Shown: one piece after another, positions 1 through 9,745 of the stretch | Numbering within the stretch: position 1 is the stretch's first letter | Layout: every line of letters starts with the position of its first letter | Assembly: GCA_003194445.1 (NCBI GenBank) | Contig: PQXF01000006.1 | Location: forward strand, 30,423-94,422 | Source of the DNA: Candidatus Methanogaster sp. | GTDB taxonomy: Archaea > Halobacteriota > Methanosarcinia > Methanosarcinales > Methanogasteraceae | Reading direction: 5' to 3' | Length of the DNA: 64,000 nucleotides | Translations under genes and position numbers: made by a program | Notes under the pieces: generated by a model | Seen by the model: only the letters and a program-made list of their open reading frames with translations | The model's database searches: none | Told to the model about the DNA's origin: nothing

Positions 1-741
1 AAGCCACTTAAGAAGATTCCTGAGACCAATGCAATTTTTGAGAATGTTAATAAAGTCAATCACCAGTCAGACGAGGATCCAGAGACTTTGAGGATCTCAA
101 TTGACGCTAAAGCTAAAGTGAACATCGGAGAGTTTTCCAGAGGTGGAAAATCCAGAGAAGAAGAACCAGAAGAGGCTTTAGATCATGATATGAATCCTGA
201 TATAAAAATGGTTCCTTTTGGTATATTTGAACCAACAACGGATCATCTATCTATCGTATTCAGCACCTCGGTGGAGACCAGCGACTTTGTTGTGGATTGC
301 TTGGAACTGTGGTGGGAAGAAAATAAAGAACGGCATGCGGATATTCGAAAGTTGGTCATAAATCTGGACAATGGGCCGCACGTAAGTAGCCGTAGAACAC
401 AATTTATCAAAAGAATGATCGAATTTGCTGATAACACGGGATTGAAAATCCAGCTGGCTTATTATCCTCCTTATCACAGCAAATACAACCCTGTTGAACG
501 ATGTTGGGGGGTTTTAGAGATGCATTGGAACGGCACACTCTTGTCTTCAGTCAATAAAGCTATCAAATGGGCTGAAACCATGACGTGGAACAGTGTACAT
601 CCTGCAGTTCATCTTATCGATAAAGTTTACCAGAACGGAGTGAAATTGACAAAAGAGGCAATGAAAATCTGCGAAGAGAGAATTGAAAGATCGGGAAATT
701 TGCCAAAGTGGGATGTCACCATCGAGCCTGCATTCGGGTGA
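1..741 (+). CDS. ISAzo13-like family transposase, C-terminal part (gene continues upstream of the window)
   Basis: Frame +1 is open from base 1; translation contains IDAKAKVNIGEFSRGGKSR ... LDNGPHVSSRRTQFIKRM...YYPPYHSKYNPVERCWGVLE, typical of this DDE transposase family. Confidence 0.8.
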   Translation, partial: KPLKKIPETNAIFENVNKVNHQSDEDPETLRISIDAKAKVNIGEFSRGGKSREEEPEEALDHDMNPDIKMVPFGIFEPTTDHLSIVFSTSVETSDFVVDCLELWWEENKERHADIRKLVINLDNGPHVSSRRTQFIKRMIEFADNTGLKIQLAYYPPYHSKYNPVERCWGVLEMHWNGTLLSSVNKAIKWAETMTWNSVHPAVHLIDKVYQNGVKLTKEAMKICEERIERSGNLPKWDVTIEPAFG

Positions 742-1117
742 GTTATTTATTGGGGCTTGCCCTATATATCTGCAACACCTGAAGAGTGAATCATCTTCCT
801 GATCGTCCGGAACGATACTCTTTCTGTCTGGCAGCTCTCACTTCAAGACCTCTGCAACGGCACTGTCAAAAAATCTATTGATATCCATACTTTCCGCCCA
901 CCACATACACCTAAACTCCCTCGTCGGTATGTAATGAAAGTCTCATACCAGAGAATCCAGACCGGATTTACTACATTTTCCCGATAAAACCACGAAAACT
1001 GCCAGTACACCATTCAAAAATCGGCAACCACCGCTAATGACACCCACACATCATTCACGACTAATAATCTTCAACCGGTATCCAGAAACGGCACAAATCA
1101 AAAATACCTCCAGAAGC

Positions 1118-2033
1118 CAATGGCACTACCTTAAGAAAATAATCCAAATAGAAGCAATAAAGTAGATGTGATTGGCATCTTATTATGCTAACATAAAGAT
1201 TTATAAATTATTATGAATCCACAAACGAGGTACCAACCATGTTTGATTCCATTCGCAAACGGATTTCTCACCGGATAAACACACTGAAGAGGCGCTTTGT
1301 CCAAACCGAGGGATTGCCCTTCAACGATATCCTTTCGACTGAATCCATCCGGAATATTATAGATGAAGAAGTAGACAGTTATCGAGACCGTATATTTTCT
1401 CCTATAACCACTCTATCTACCTTCTTGTCCCAAGTACTCAAGTATCAGATCAACCCTGCCAAAATGCAGTAGCGAAGGTGCTTATAGAACGTGTGGCGCA
1501 AGGCGAGGCGCCTTGTTCGTCAAACAACAAATCCTACTGCAACGCCCGCATGTGCCTGCCTGAAAGACCTGTTAAGAGATTGGTGCGTGAGACGGGGAGA
1601 TTATTGCATCTACAGTCAGAAGAGGATTGGAAATGGAAAGGTCGTTTCAGTTAAGCTTGTAGATGGAAACGACGGTCTCGATGCCAGATATTCCTGAAAA
1701 CCAGAAGATGTATTCACAGCCTGAAGGGCAGAAACCGGGTGTAGGCTTTCCAATCGCCCGTCTCGTCGCTACAATCTCATTATCTTGCGGAGCAGTACTT
1801 GATGTAGCTATTGGACCCTATCAGGGTGAAGAAACTGGCGAACATGCCCTGTTGCGCCAGATATTGGACAGCATATCCGCAGGCGATATCATGTTGGGAG
1901 ATCGCTACTATTGTTCGTATTTCTTGATTGCTATGTTGCAGTGGTTGGGCGCGGATTCTGTCTTTCAGATCCATGCCCGCCGTAAAAGTGATTTCCGCCG
2001 GGGTAAGCAGCCTTGGTAAAAAAGACCATTTTC
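1118..2033 (+). pseudogene. Truncated, frameshifted copy of the IS4-type element seen intact at 47943-49460
   Basis: Left end caatggcactaccttaag matches the TIR of the intact copy; ORFs 1239-1472, 1491-1697 and 1663-2019 match successive parts of the intact transposase; homology stops near 2033. Confidence 0.85.
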
Positions 2034-2160
2034 GGGTGTAACCGGTGGGGCAAACACGCTTTGGGAAAGAGTTTATAATGGATTGATGACTAATATGGTA
2101 CTGGATATGACGAGGGGAATGAGATGGTGTTGCAATGGTTGAATTCAAGCTTGGTACTAC

Positions 2161-2390
2161 CGGACAGGGTGACTTGCGTTGATTGAGGTCACTGGACGGT
2201 TCGGGCAGCCCCATCTCTCAGTTGCGTCGGGCGGCGGTTTTCACGGTGTTGGTTTTCTGTACCTGCTCTGCACGACGGCAGCGGAAGGGGGCGTCGATCC
2301 GGTATTCAGGGATTATGGCCGGGTCGGATGTGGGTATGTGCGGACAGTTTTCCGGGGTCTTTTGTGGTATGTCACGTCTTTGAGGGATGG
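2161..2390. repeat. Imperfect ~230 bp direct repeat, left copy, flanking the glycosyltransferase gene
   Basis: cggacagggtgacttgcgttgattgaggtcactggacggttcgggcagcc... aligns with 3478-3705. Confidence 0.85.
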
Positions 2391-2489
2391 TATGGGCAGA
2401 GAGGGGTTGAGGTGGAATTGATAGTGAATGGGTACTTTTCGTTCGATTGTTTTGAACTGGCTCTCCGGAGCCGGGAGGGGAATTAATGA

Positions 2490-3446
2490 ATGTATCGAGA
2501 ACATGCGATCGGGGTTGTGGTTCCTGCACATAACGAGAGCGATCTGATAGAGGAGGCACTGACAGCGATTCCGGATTATGTGGATGCGATATATGCTATC
2601 GATGATGCATCTACCGATGATACGGCTAACATCATCAAAAATTTCGGTGACCGAAGGGTCGTTTTCGTATCACATGCCACAAATGGCGGCGTTGGGGCGG
2701 CGATCGTCTCTGGCTACAAGAGAGCGCTTGAGGAAGGTATCGATATTGTTGCGGTGATGGCTGGCGATAACCAGATGGATCCTGAGCAACTCCCGCGTCT
2801 GCTGGATCCGATTGTGGAGCGAAGGGCGGATTATACGAAAGGAAATAGGTTGCTAAGCCCTGAGTACAGGACCGGGATGAGCAGATGGAGATTCGCTGGT
2901 AATGCGATCCTCACGTTCCTCACAAAGATCGGGAGCGGCTACTGGCAGATGATGGATCCCCAGAACGGTTATACCGCGATATCAAAGAACGCTCTGGAGC
3001 GGATAAATCTTGATTCAATCTATCCGTGGTACGGATATTGCAATGATCTCCTTGTGAGACTGAATGTGTACGGGTTTCGGGTTGTGGATGTCGTGATGCC
3101 TGCGAAGTACGGGCGGGAGAAGTCCGGGATACGGTATAGCAAGTACATTGTTAAGGTGTCCTATATGCTGCTTACGGACTTCTTCTGGAGACTCAAGATG
3201 AAGTACGCCGTGCTCAGTTTCCACCCTCTTGTGTTGTTCTATATCTTTGGAATTGTACTGACGCCGATTGGTTTCCTGGCAGGACTTTACTCGCTGTACT
3301 ACAGGTTTGTGGTGGGGGGGTCTCTCTTCATCAGACTGACCCTTTCATTCTTGTTGTTCATAGTTGGCGTGCAGTTCTTGCTCTTTGCGATGCTCTTTGA
3401 TATGGAAGTGGACCGGAGCGAATGCGGAAGCGGAAGGTGTAGCTGA
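2490..3446 (+). CDS. Family 2 glycosyltransferase with C-terminal membrane segments (dolichyl-phosphate mannosyltransferase-like)
   Basis: GVVVPAHNESDLIEEALTAIPDYVDAIYAIDDASTDDT; C-terminal two hydrophobic helices. Confidence 0.85.
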   Translation: MYREHAIGVVVPAHNESDLIEEALTAIPDYVDAIYAIDDASTDDTANIIKNFGDRRVVFVSHATNGGVGAAIVSGYKRALEEGIDIVAVMAGDNQMDPEQLPRLLDPIVERRADYTKGNRLLSPEYRTGMSRWRFAGNAILTFLTKIGSGYWQMMDPQNGYTAISKNALERINLDSIYPWYGYCNDLLVRLNVYGFRVVDVVMPAKYGREKSGIRYSKYIVKVSYMLLTDFFWRLKMKYAVLSFHPLVLFYIFGIVLTPIGFLAGLYSLYYRFVVGGSLFIRLTLSFLLFIVGVQFLLFAMLFDMEVDRSECGSGRCS

Positions 3447-3477
3447 ATGGCAGCGGATGATACTGGGGCGATGCTAT

Positions 3478-3705
3478 CGGACGGGGTGACCTGCGTTGAT
3501 TGGGGTTGCTGGACGGTTCGGGCAACCTCCTCTCTCGGTTGCGCCGGGCGGTGGTTTGCTTGGCGTTGGTTTTCTGTACCTGCTCTGCACGATGGCAGCG
3601 GGAGGGGGGTCGATCCGGCATCCGGGATTGCGCCCGGGTCGGATGCGGATGTATGTGGGTGAGTCTCCGGGGTCTCTTATGGCGTGCTGCGTCTTTAGGG
3701 GATGG
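3478..3705. repeat. Imperfect ~230 bp direct repeat, right copy
   Basis: cggacggggtgacctgcgttgattggggttgctggacggttcgggcaacc... aligns with 2161-2390. Confidence 0.85.
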
Positions 3706-3717
3706 CGGGCGCGGATC

Positions 3718-3794
3718 GAGACTTGGTACGTAGCACTCTCAAAAACAGTGGCGGTAGCCACGATTCTGAAATTGCTTTTTCATCGACAGTATAA
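3718..3794. repeat. 77-bp dispersed repeat, copy 1 (74/77 identical to 60422-60498)
   Basis: gagacttggtacgtagcactctcaaaaacagtggcggtagccacgattctgaaattgctttttcatcgacagtataa; includes gtggc-ggta-gccac hairpin. Confidence 0.9.
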
Positions 3795-3934
3795 TCCTAC
3801 TTTGTCACATTACAGACAAACCAACAGCGGTCGGTGGCATGACCTCAATCGTTTCATCCTATTCAATACACTCCCAAAAGCCTGAAGATGTGTCACTCGT
3901 TATACAACCCGAATCCGTGGAAGATGTGCTTCGG

Positions 3935-4036
3935 AAGCCGGATGAGGGGGATCTTCAAGTCCGGTTCTGTGAGGGGGTTCATAGCAACCTTGGGGCTATT
4001 ATCTCAAAAAAAGGTGTGCTATGGGCTCTACTCGAC
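3935..4036 (+). ncRNA. Group II intron 3' end remnant: domain V (3935-3968) and domain VI (~3971-4036)
   Basis: 34-nt aagccggatgagggggatcttcaagtccggttct folds as a DV hairpin (AGCCGGA/TCCGGTT, 2-nt AG bulge, TGAGG/CTTCA); followed by CATAGCA...TGCTATG stem, a possible bulged A 7 nt before the end, and 3' terminus CTCGAC. Confidence 0.7.
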
Positions 4037-4060
4037 ATTTCACTGATTACGACCATCTAA

Positions 4061-4288
4061 TCATGTTTGTATTTTCCGAGTTGGCGTCATGTTTTCAACC
4101 GACCAGAACAGATCAAAAAGTCTCTCTTTTACATAGGTATGTACAGTATCTGCACACGGAATCCTTGAAATCGGATGCATTGCCTGTAAATCCTGCACTG
4201 CTGATTCTATAGAGTTTGAAGACGAAGTAGCAGCGTGCAACAGCAGATTGGTCGCATCTTCTGCGCTGTATTCTGCACCTTCGGGCAC
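4061..4288 (-). pseudogene. Possible transposase N-terminal fragment
   Basis: MPEGAEYSAEDATNLLLHAATSSSNSIESAVQDLQ...CADTVHTYVKE resembles N-termini of ISH3-like transposases; short and isolated. Confidence 0.35.
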
Positions 4289-4355
4289 TCATATAAAACC
4301 TCCTTCGCCGCAAAACTTATTCATAAGTACGCCCCTAATATCTGACTGTTTTATT

Positions 4356-4399
4356 AACATAGTCATCCATCACCTCATTTGTTGGGTGATGGGACTATG
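4356..4399. repeat. Long imperfect hairpin (16-bp stem with 2-nt bulge)
   Basis: acatagtc-at-ccatcacc tcatttgttg ggtgatgg-gactatgt. Confidence 0.7.
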
Positions 4400-4487
4400 T
4401 TTTATAGAATATAAAGGTATTCGGAAGTAGGGGTATTCGGAACTACTGTTTACAGGGATATTCGGAGTTTTCGCCAATCCGGGATTG

Positions 4488-4650
4488 TGGCAGAAGGCAT
4501 AGGCGAGGGTGCAGAGAAAAGCATAATCATTGCACTTACAGCGCGAGCGCGTTTCGGCGCAGTCTCGGACCAAAGAAACATCGCCCTGTTAAACGAACTG
4601 ATCAAGCTCGTGATGATTTCAAGAGTAAACCGGACAAGATAGGGCGAGCG
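4488..4650 (+). pseudogene. Decayed duplicate of the 3' end of the Rpn-family gene at 4775-5603
   Basis: cattgcacttacagcgcgagcgcgtttcggcgcagtctcgg...ctgttaaacgaactgatcaagctcgt...aaaccggacaagat matches 5440-5600. Confidence 0.75.
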
Positions 4651-4774
4651 ATTCTGGCGGATGCTTTGCATCACTGCTCCATCTCGCATGCATCGGGCCC
4701 ATCACCCCGCCATGGGTTATGTGCAAGCATGCAAGCAATACAGTTAGTAACCTCTGCCACAACCAACATCCAAC

Positions 4775-5603
4775 ATGCAGTACGACTCCGCCATAAAATG
4801 CATCTCGCCCGAACTCTCGGCAGACATTGCAACGCTGGTTCTCGGAAGTAAGCCAGATCTCAAGCAGATCTCCGAATCTCTCCCGTCAGGCGAACGCATC
4901 GTCGATTTCCTTGCAGAGATGACCGGCGATGAGGAGTCCATCCTTCACATTGAATTCCAGACCAGATACGACCCGGATATGCCGGTGCGGATGCTCGCGT
5001 ACCATGCAAGGATCGTGGAGCTGTACGGGTTACCGGTGTATCCGGTGGTCGTCTATCTCACACAAACAGACCGCCCAATCGAGACCACCTACAGTTCGCA
5101 CGTCGGAGGCAAGCACATATTCACATTCAACTACGATGTGGTCAAGGTCTGGGAACTGAAGTCGAAGATGGTCTTTGAAGAGGAACTCGCCCTGGCTCTA
5201 CGCGCTCACACCGCTGATGCCGGACGCGGATCTTGCCGAGTGCAGGGAAAAGTTGATTTGGGCGGTCGAGCATAATCTTATAAGTGCAAGTTCATATATG
5301 TGCATGGCGACGTTTGCACGACTGAAATACTCAAAAGAGGTGGTGAAAAACATGATCGAAGACAAATTGCTGAAACAATCCCCGTTCTATGAGGATCTGA
5401 TGGAAGAAGGTAGGGTAGAGGGTGTGGAGGAAACCGTAATCACTGCGCTTACAGCACGTTTCGGCTCGGTCTCGGATAAGTTGTTCGAGCGCATACACAA
5501 CCTCCGGGAAAGAAACAGCGCTCTGTTAAACGAACTGATCAAGCTCGTTGTTACCGCGAAAGACCTCAGTGATTTCGAGCGGAAACTGGACAAGATGGGA
5601 TAA
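4775..5603 (+). pseudogene. Rpn family recombination-promoting nuclease / PD-(D/E)XK transposase-like, frameshifted
   Basis: ORFs 4775-5275 (IVDFLAEMTGDEESILHIEFQTRYDPDMPVRMLAYHARIVELYGLPVYPVVVYL) and 5175-5603 join across a 1-nt shift near 5205-5215. Confidence 0.8.
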
Positions 5604-5988
5604 GCCCGCGTTGGCGAATATCTTCGCGTCAAGATGGTTTTTTCGCGTTTGTGGGGTACCGTCCATCTCGCACGTGTTCGGTGTATGTCGGCTGATGCCG
5701 CCACACGTGACGCACAAGTGCAAGTTCAAGCGATGAACCATGGTGCACCGCAAACTCCTGCGCTGATGCTGATAGATGACGACGGAAGCATATACGGGAA
5801 CTCGCATTGGCGAATGATAACCCAGGCGTGACGGCTGCACTGTCAGTAATGAGTAACAGGTGATGAGTAACATGTCACGGATTACAGGTCACATATTACC
5901 GCCCAAAGGATGCATGGATGGTGCGATTGTGGCGGTCGCGCATGACGAGTTTCGGGGGATGGGGTTTTGTTATAGGGGGCTTTGACTA

Positions 5989-6477
5989 ATGGATGTAAAT
6001 ATGAAAGTAACAATCGATGGAGTACACATCAAAGACCTGAAAGTCATTCCCGACGAGCGGGGCTGGCTTATGGAGATCCTGAGATGTGATGACCCTGCTT
6101 TCCAGCAATTTGGGCAGGTCTATCTGAGTACTGCATATCCGGGTGTTGTGAAGGCGTGGCATTATCACAAGTTGCAGACCGACAACTTCACATGTGTGCA
6201 TGGTATGATGAAAGTTGCACTGTATGACGACAGGGGGGATTCTCCGACCTATAAAACCCTGATAGAGCTCTTTGTTGGCGAGAAGAACCCGATATTGATC
6301 AGTGTTCCACCCGGCGTATATCATGGCTTCAAGGCGGTTGGTACAGAGACTGCATATTTTGTCAGCATCCCAACACTGCCGTACAATTATGAGGAGCCGG
6401 ACGAGTATCGACTACCTCCGGATACCGATGAGATTCCTTATGACTGGGGACTTGCGCCCGGATTGAAACATGGTTAA
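5989..6477 (+). CDS. rfbC: dTDP-4-dehydrorhamnose 3,5-epimerase-like protein
   Basis: Cupin epimerase motifs DERGWLMEILR, VVKAWHYHKLQTDNF; adjacent to rfbB/rfbD. Confidence 0.85.
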   Translation: MDVNMKVTIDGVHIKDLKVIPDERGWLMEILRCDDPAFQQFGQVYLSTAYPGVVKAWHYHKLQTDNFTCVHGMMKVALYDDRGDSPTYKTLIELFVGEKNPILISVPPGVYHGFKAVGTETAYFVSIPTLPYNYEEPDEYRLPPDTDEIPYDWGLAPGLKHG

Positions 6478-6500
6478 TTCGATTATAAGGGATTTAAAAC

Positions 6501-7463
6501 ATGAAAATACTTGTGACTGGTGGTTCAGGCTTTATCGGGAGTAACTTTATCAGGTATATGCTATATGAGCACCCCGATGATCTGATAATCAATCTTGACA
6601 AGTTAACTTATGCCGGCAATCCGGATAATCTGATGGATGTCGAGAGTGATCCCAATTATTCTTTTGTACGTGGTGATATCTGCGACCATGATCTTGTGGA
6701 CCGGCTCATGCAGAAGCAGCAGATTGAGCAGGTTATCCATTTTGCAGCCGAGAGTCATGTTGACCGTTCGATTGTGGATGGTTCTGCGTTTGTAAGAACC
6801 AATCTTCTGGGCACCTACACTTTGCTTGATGCTGCCTTGCGGCATGGCATCGAGCGATTCATCCATATATCAACCGATGAGGTTTACGGCAGCACAATTA
6901 AAGGATCGTTCAAAGAGACCAATATCTTGAATCCCTCAAGTCCATATTCTTCGAGCAAAGCCGGATCCGATCTGCTTACACGATCCTATTGTATGACCCA
7001 CAACCTGCCCGTGATCATAACCAGATGCACCAACAATTTTGGTCCCTATCAGTATCCTGAGAAACTGATTCCGTTGTTTATTACCAATCTTTCGGAAGGT
7101 AAGAAAGTTCCGGTCTATGGGGATGGCCAGAATGTGCGTGATTGGATCTATGTACTCGATCATTGTCGTGCTATCGATTTTATACTTAAGCGTGGTAAGG
7201 TGGGCGAAATCTATAATATTGGGGGCGGCGCCGAGAGGACAAATCTTGAAATTACCGGAAAGATTCTCGGAATTCTTGGGAAAGACGGTTCTATGATTGA
7301 GTATGTGAAGGATCGCCAGGGTCACGACTTCAGGTATTCGCTTGACTGCTCCAAACTGAGGGATCTCGGATGGGCGCCGAAATATAATTTCGAGGAGGCA
7401 CTTGAGAAAACCGTTGGATGGTATCTTGAAAACGAATGGTGGTGGAAGAAATTAAAACACTGA
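6501..7463 (+). CDS. rfbB: dTDP-glucose 4,6-dehydratase
   Basis: MKILVTGGSGFIGSNFIRYML, STDEVYG, PYSSSKAGSDLL, YNIGGGAERTNLE. Confidence 0.93.
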   Translation: MKILVTGGSGFIGSNFIRYMLYEHPDDLIINLDKLTYAGNPDNLMDVESDPNYSFVRGDICDHDLVDRLMQKQQIEQVIHFAAESHVDRSIVDGSAFVRTNLLGTYTLLDAALRHGIERFIHISTDEVYGSTIKGSFKETNILNPSSPYSSSKAGSDLLTRSYCMTHNLPVIITRCTNNFGPYQYPEKLIPLFITNLSEGKKVPVYGDGQNVRDWIYVLDHCRAIDFILKRGKVGEIYNIGGGAERTNLEITGKILGILGKDGSMIEYVKDRQGHDFRYSLDCSKLRDLGWAPKYNFEEALEKTVGWYLENEWWWKKLKH

Positions 7464-8248
7464 TACTCGGCGCTGATGGAATGCTTGGGCATGACTTGCA
7501 GAAGGTATTTCCAGATGCAGTCGCGCGGGGTCGGGATCCGAATATTACTGATGAGGCTCTGGTGAGTACATTTATACAGGAGTTAAGTCCCGATCTGGTG
7601 ATCAATGCTGCTGCCTATACTGATGTGGGTGGCTGTGAAGATGACCGCGAGACTGCATTTGAGGTAAACGGCGAGGCACCGGGGTATATCGCAAGAGCAT
7701 GTAATAAGGCGGGGGCAGTACTTGTGCATTATAGCACTGATTATATATTTGATGGTTCAAAAGAGGTGTATGTGGAATCTGACGCACCCGATCCGATCAA
7801 TGTCTATGGTGAATCAAAGCTTCTGGGTGAGATGAATATCATGGAACATGCAGACGATTACCGGATCATACGAACTTCATGGCTGTTTGGTGTACACGGG
7901 AAGAATTTTGTTGAGACTATGCTTGGATTATCAAAGGAGATGGACACGGTCAGGGTGGTGAATGATCAGTTTGGGAGACCTACGTATGCCGCGGATCTTG
8001 CCTGGAAAACTGCTGAGATTGTGGGGCTTGCACCGGGTATTTACCATATCACCAATGATGGTGTATGTTCGTGGTATGAGTTTGCATCGGCGATTATAGA
8101 TAATGCCGAACCCTGCTTAAGCGAAGAGTTTGTCATGAGGGCGAAGCGTCCCCGGTATTCGGTTCTGGTTAACACGAAGACCAGCCCGATGCGGCATTGG
8201 AGGGATGCGCTTGGGGCGTATCTGAAGATTAAAGGGACGGGACGATAG
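7436..8248 (+). CDS. rfbD: dTDP-4-dehydrorhamnose reductase
   Basis: GADGMLGHDL, DLVINAAAYTDVGGCE, STDYIFDGSKE, RTSWLFG. Confidence 0.92.
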   Translation: MVVEEIKTLILGADGMLGHDLQKVFPDAVARGRDPNITDEALVSTFIQELSPDLVINAAAYTDVGGCEDDRETAFEVNGEAPGYIARACNKAGAVLVHYSTDYIFDGSKEVYVESDAPDPINVYGESKLLGEMNIMEHADDYRIIRTSWLFGVHGKNFVETMLGLSKEMDTVRVVNDQFGRPTYAADLAWKTAEIVGLAPGIYHITNDGVCSWYEFASAIIDNAEPCLSEEFVMRAKRPRYSVLVNTKTSPMRHWRDALGAYLKIKGTGR

Positions 8249-8398
8249 ACATGGTGAAAATATTGCTTGATGCGATATTAATGTGCATAATAATGGTTTA
8301 ATAAGCAAGGAAAAAAGTATTAAGTATGCAGAATTGTTAAAACCAATGGTAATAGGTAAGAATATGTTTTACATAAGAAGCAAAATTGGGGGGCTGCA

Positions 8399-8689
8399 AT
8401 GAGTATTACAATAGAGGTGCCAGAAAGTATCGATAGTATTTTGGACAGATGTTCCCGGGAAGAGCACCTTGATAAAGTATCTGCCTTGAACCGGATCTTG
8501 TGGACGGGCGCGGAATCCTATCTGGTAAACCAGTATTCCAGCGGCAGGATCAGTAAAGGTAAATTGGCAGAACTGCTGGACCTGGATATATATGAAGTAA
8601 ACGAACTTTTAGAAAAGCACCATGTTAAAGATAGTAAAAGTTATGAGCGGTTCACTCGGGGAATCGAAGTCACAGAAAGGAGCAAGTGA
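8399..8689 (+). CDS. UPF0175-like small protein (possible antitoxin)
   Basis: ISKGKLAELLDLDIYEVNELLEKHHV motif; overlaps the rfbA start by 4 nt. Confidence 0.65.
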   Translation: MSITIEVPESIDSILDRCSREEHLDKVSALNRILWTGAESYLVNQYSSGRISKGKLAELLDLDIYEVNELLEKHHVKDSKSYERFTRGIEVTERSK

Positions 8690-9438
8690 ATAATATGAAA
8701 GGAATCATCCTCGCCGGCGGCACCGGCTCACGTCTTTATCCGCTGACAAAAGTGACAAACAAGCACCTGCTGCCGGTTTACGACAAGCCGATGATCTATT
8801 ATCCATTGCAGACCCTCATTGATGCAGGGATAGACGAGATCATGATCGTCTCTGGCAGGGGACATGCGGGTCATTTCCTTGAACTCCTGGGTTCGGGCTC
8901 GGAGTGGGGTGCGTCATTCACCTACGAGATTCAGGACGAGGCAGGCGGTATCGCACAGGCGCTAGGGCTTGCGGAGCGGTTTGCCGATGCGGAGAATGTG
9001 GCTGTGATCCTCGGGGATAATATCTTTCAGGACGGTATCAGGGGGGATGTCTCGACTTTCAGTGGTGGAGCAAAGGTATTTCTCAAAGGTGTGTCCGATG
9101 CCTACAGGTTCGGTGTCGCTGAGCTGGATGGGGGGCGGGTTCTTGGTATCGAGGAGAAACCTGCGAAGCCGCGGAGCAATCTGGCGGTTGCCGGGCTGTA
9201 TATGTATGGTTCGGATGTGTTTGATGTGATCAGGACGCTGAAACCATCGGGAAGGGGCGAACTTGAGATCACGGATGCGAATAATTATTATATCAGAGAG
9301 GGCAGCATGGGGTATCGGGTACTCGATGGGTACTGGAGCGACGCCGGGACGTTTGAGAGTCTGCTCCGGGCTGGGGTGATGGTGCAGAGATACAGGGAAG
9401 GCGGCGCGGATGAGGGTTTGGGTGATTGGGGAAGATAA
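8686..9438 (+). CDS. rfbA: Glucose-1-phosphate thymidylyltransferase
   Basis: KGIILAGGTGSRLYPLTKVTNKHLLPVYDKPMIYYPL. Confidence 0.94.
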   Translation: MNNMKGIILAGGTGSRLYPLTKVTNKHLLPVYDKPMIYYPLQTLIDAGIDEIMIVSGRGHAGHFLELLGSGSEWGASFTYEIQDEAGGIAQALGLAERFADAENVAVILGDNIFQDGIRGDVSTFSGGAKVFLKGVSDAYRFGVAELDGGRVLGIEEKPAKPRSNLAVAGLYMYGSDVFDVIRTLKPSGRGELEITDANNYYIREGSMGYRVLDGYWSDAGTFESLLRAGVMVQRYREGGADEGLGDWGR

Positions 9439-9517
9439 TGCTGAGAACCGTAGGTAACGCGGGCGTATTGCAACAGAAAGTTACAAAACTTGCAGGGGTA
9501 TGTAATAATTGTAATCG

Positions 9518-9712
9518 GTGGTTTGGATGATTAATCCGTATGTGTCGGGATTCCCGGCAGATCCGAAGTCCTTTGCAGGGGGCGAAAGGGGATTGGGGGT
9601 GCTAAAGAAGGCAATCGATTGCACTGGCAATTCAGAGCCAGTAACATTGCAAAATGTTGCAATTGTCCCTGATTGGGACTGGCAAAGCTTCACTCCTGCA
9701 TTTCGTAGATAA
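9518..9712 (+). pseudogene. N-terminal fragment of an archaeal AAA-type ATPase gene
   Basis: MINPYVSGFPADPKSFAGGERGLGVLKKAIDCTG resembles the NP(F/Y)xxGxPxxPexFxGRexEl start of archaeal ATPases; no Walker A follows. Confidence 0.5.
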
Positions 9713-9745
9713 TTTTATAAACATAGTACCGTAATAGGGTATGAT

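Noticed and set aside
1780-2214. 144-aa minus-strand ORF in the decayed IS copy
   Set aside because: Antisense to transposase remnants; also present as antisense ORF in the intact copy.
5830-5910. Short repeated tgagtaaca / gtcac elements before rfbC
   Set aside because: Only two or three imperfect short copies; likely chance.
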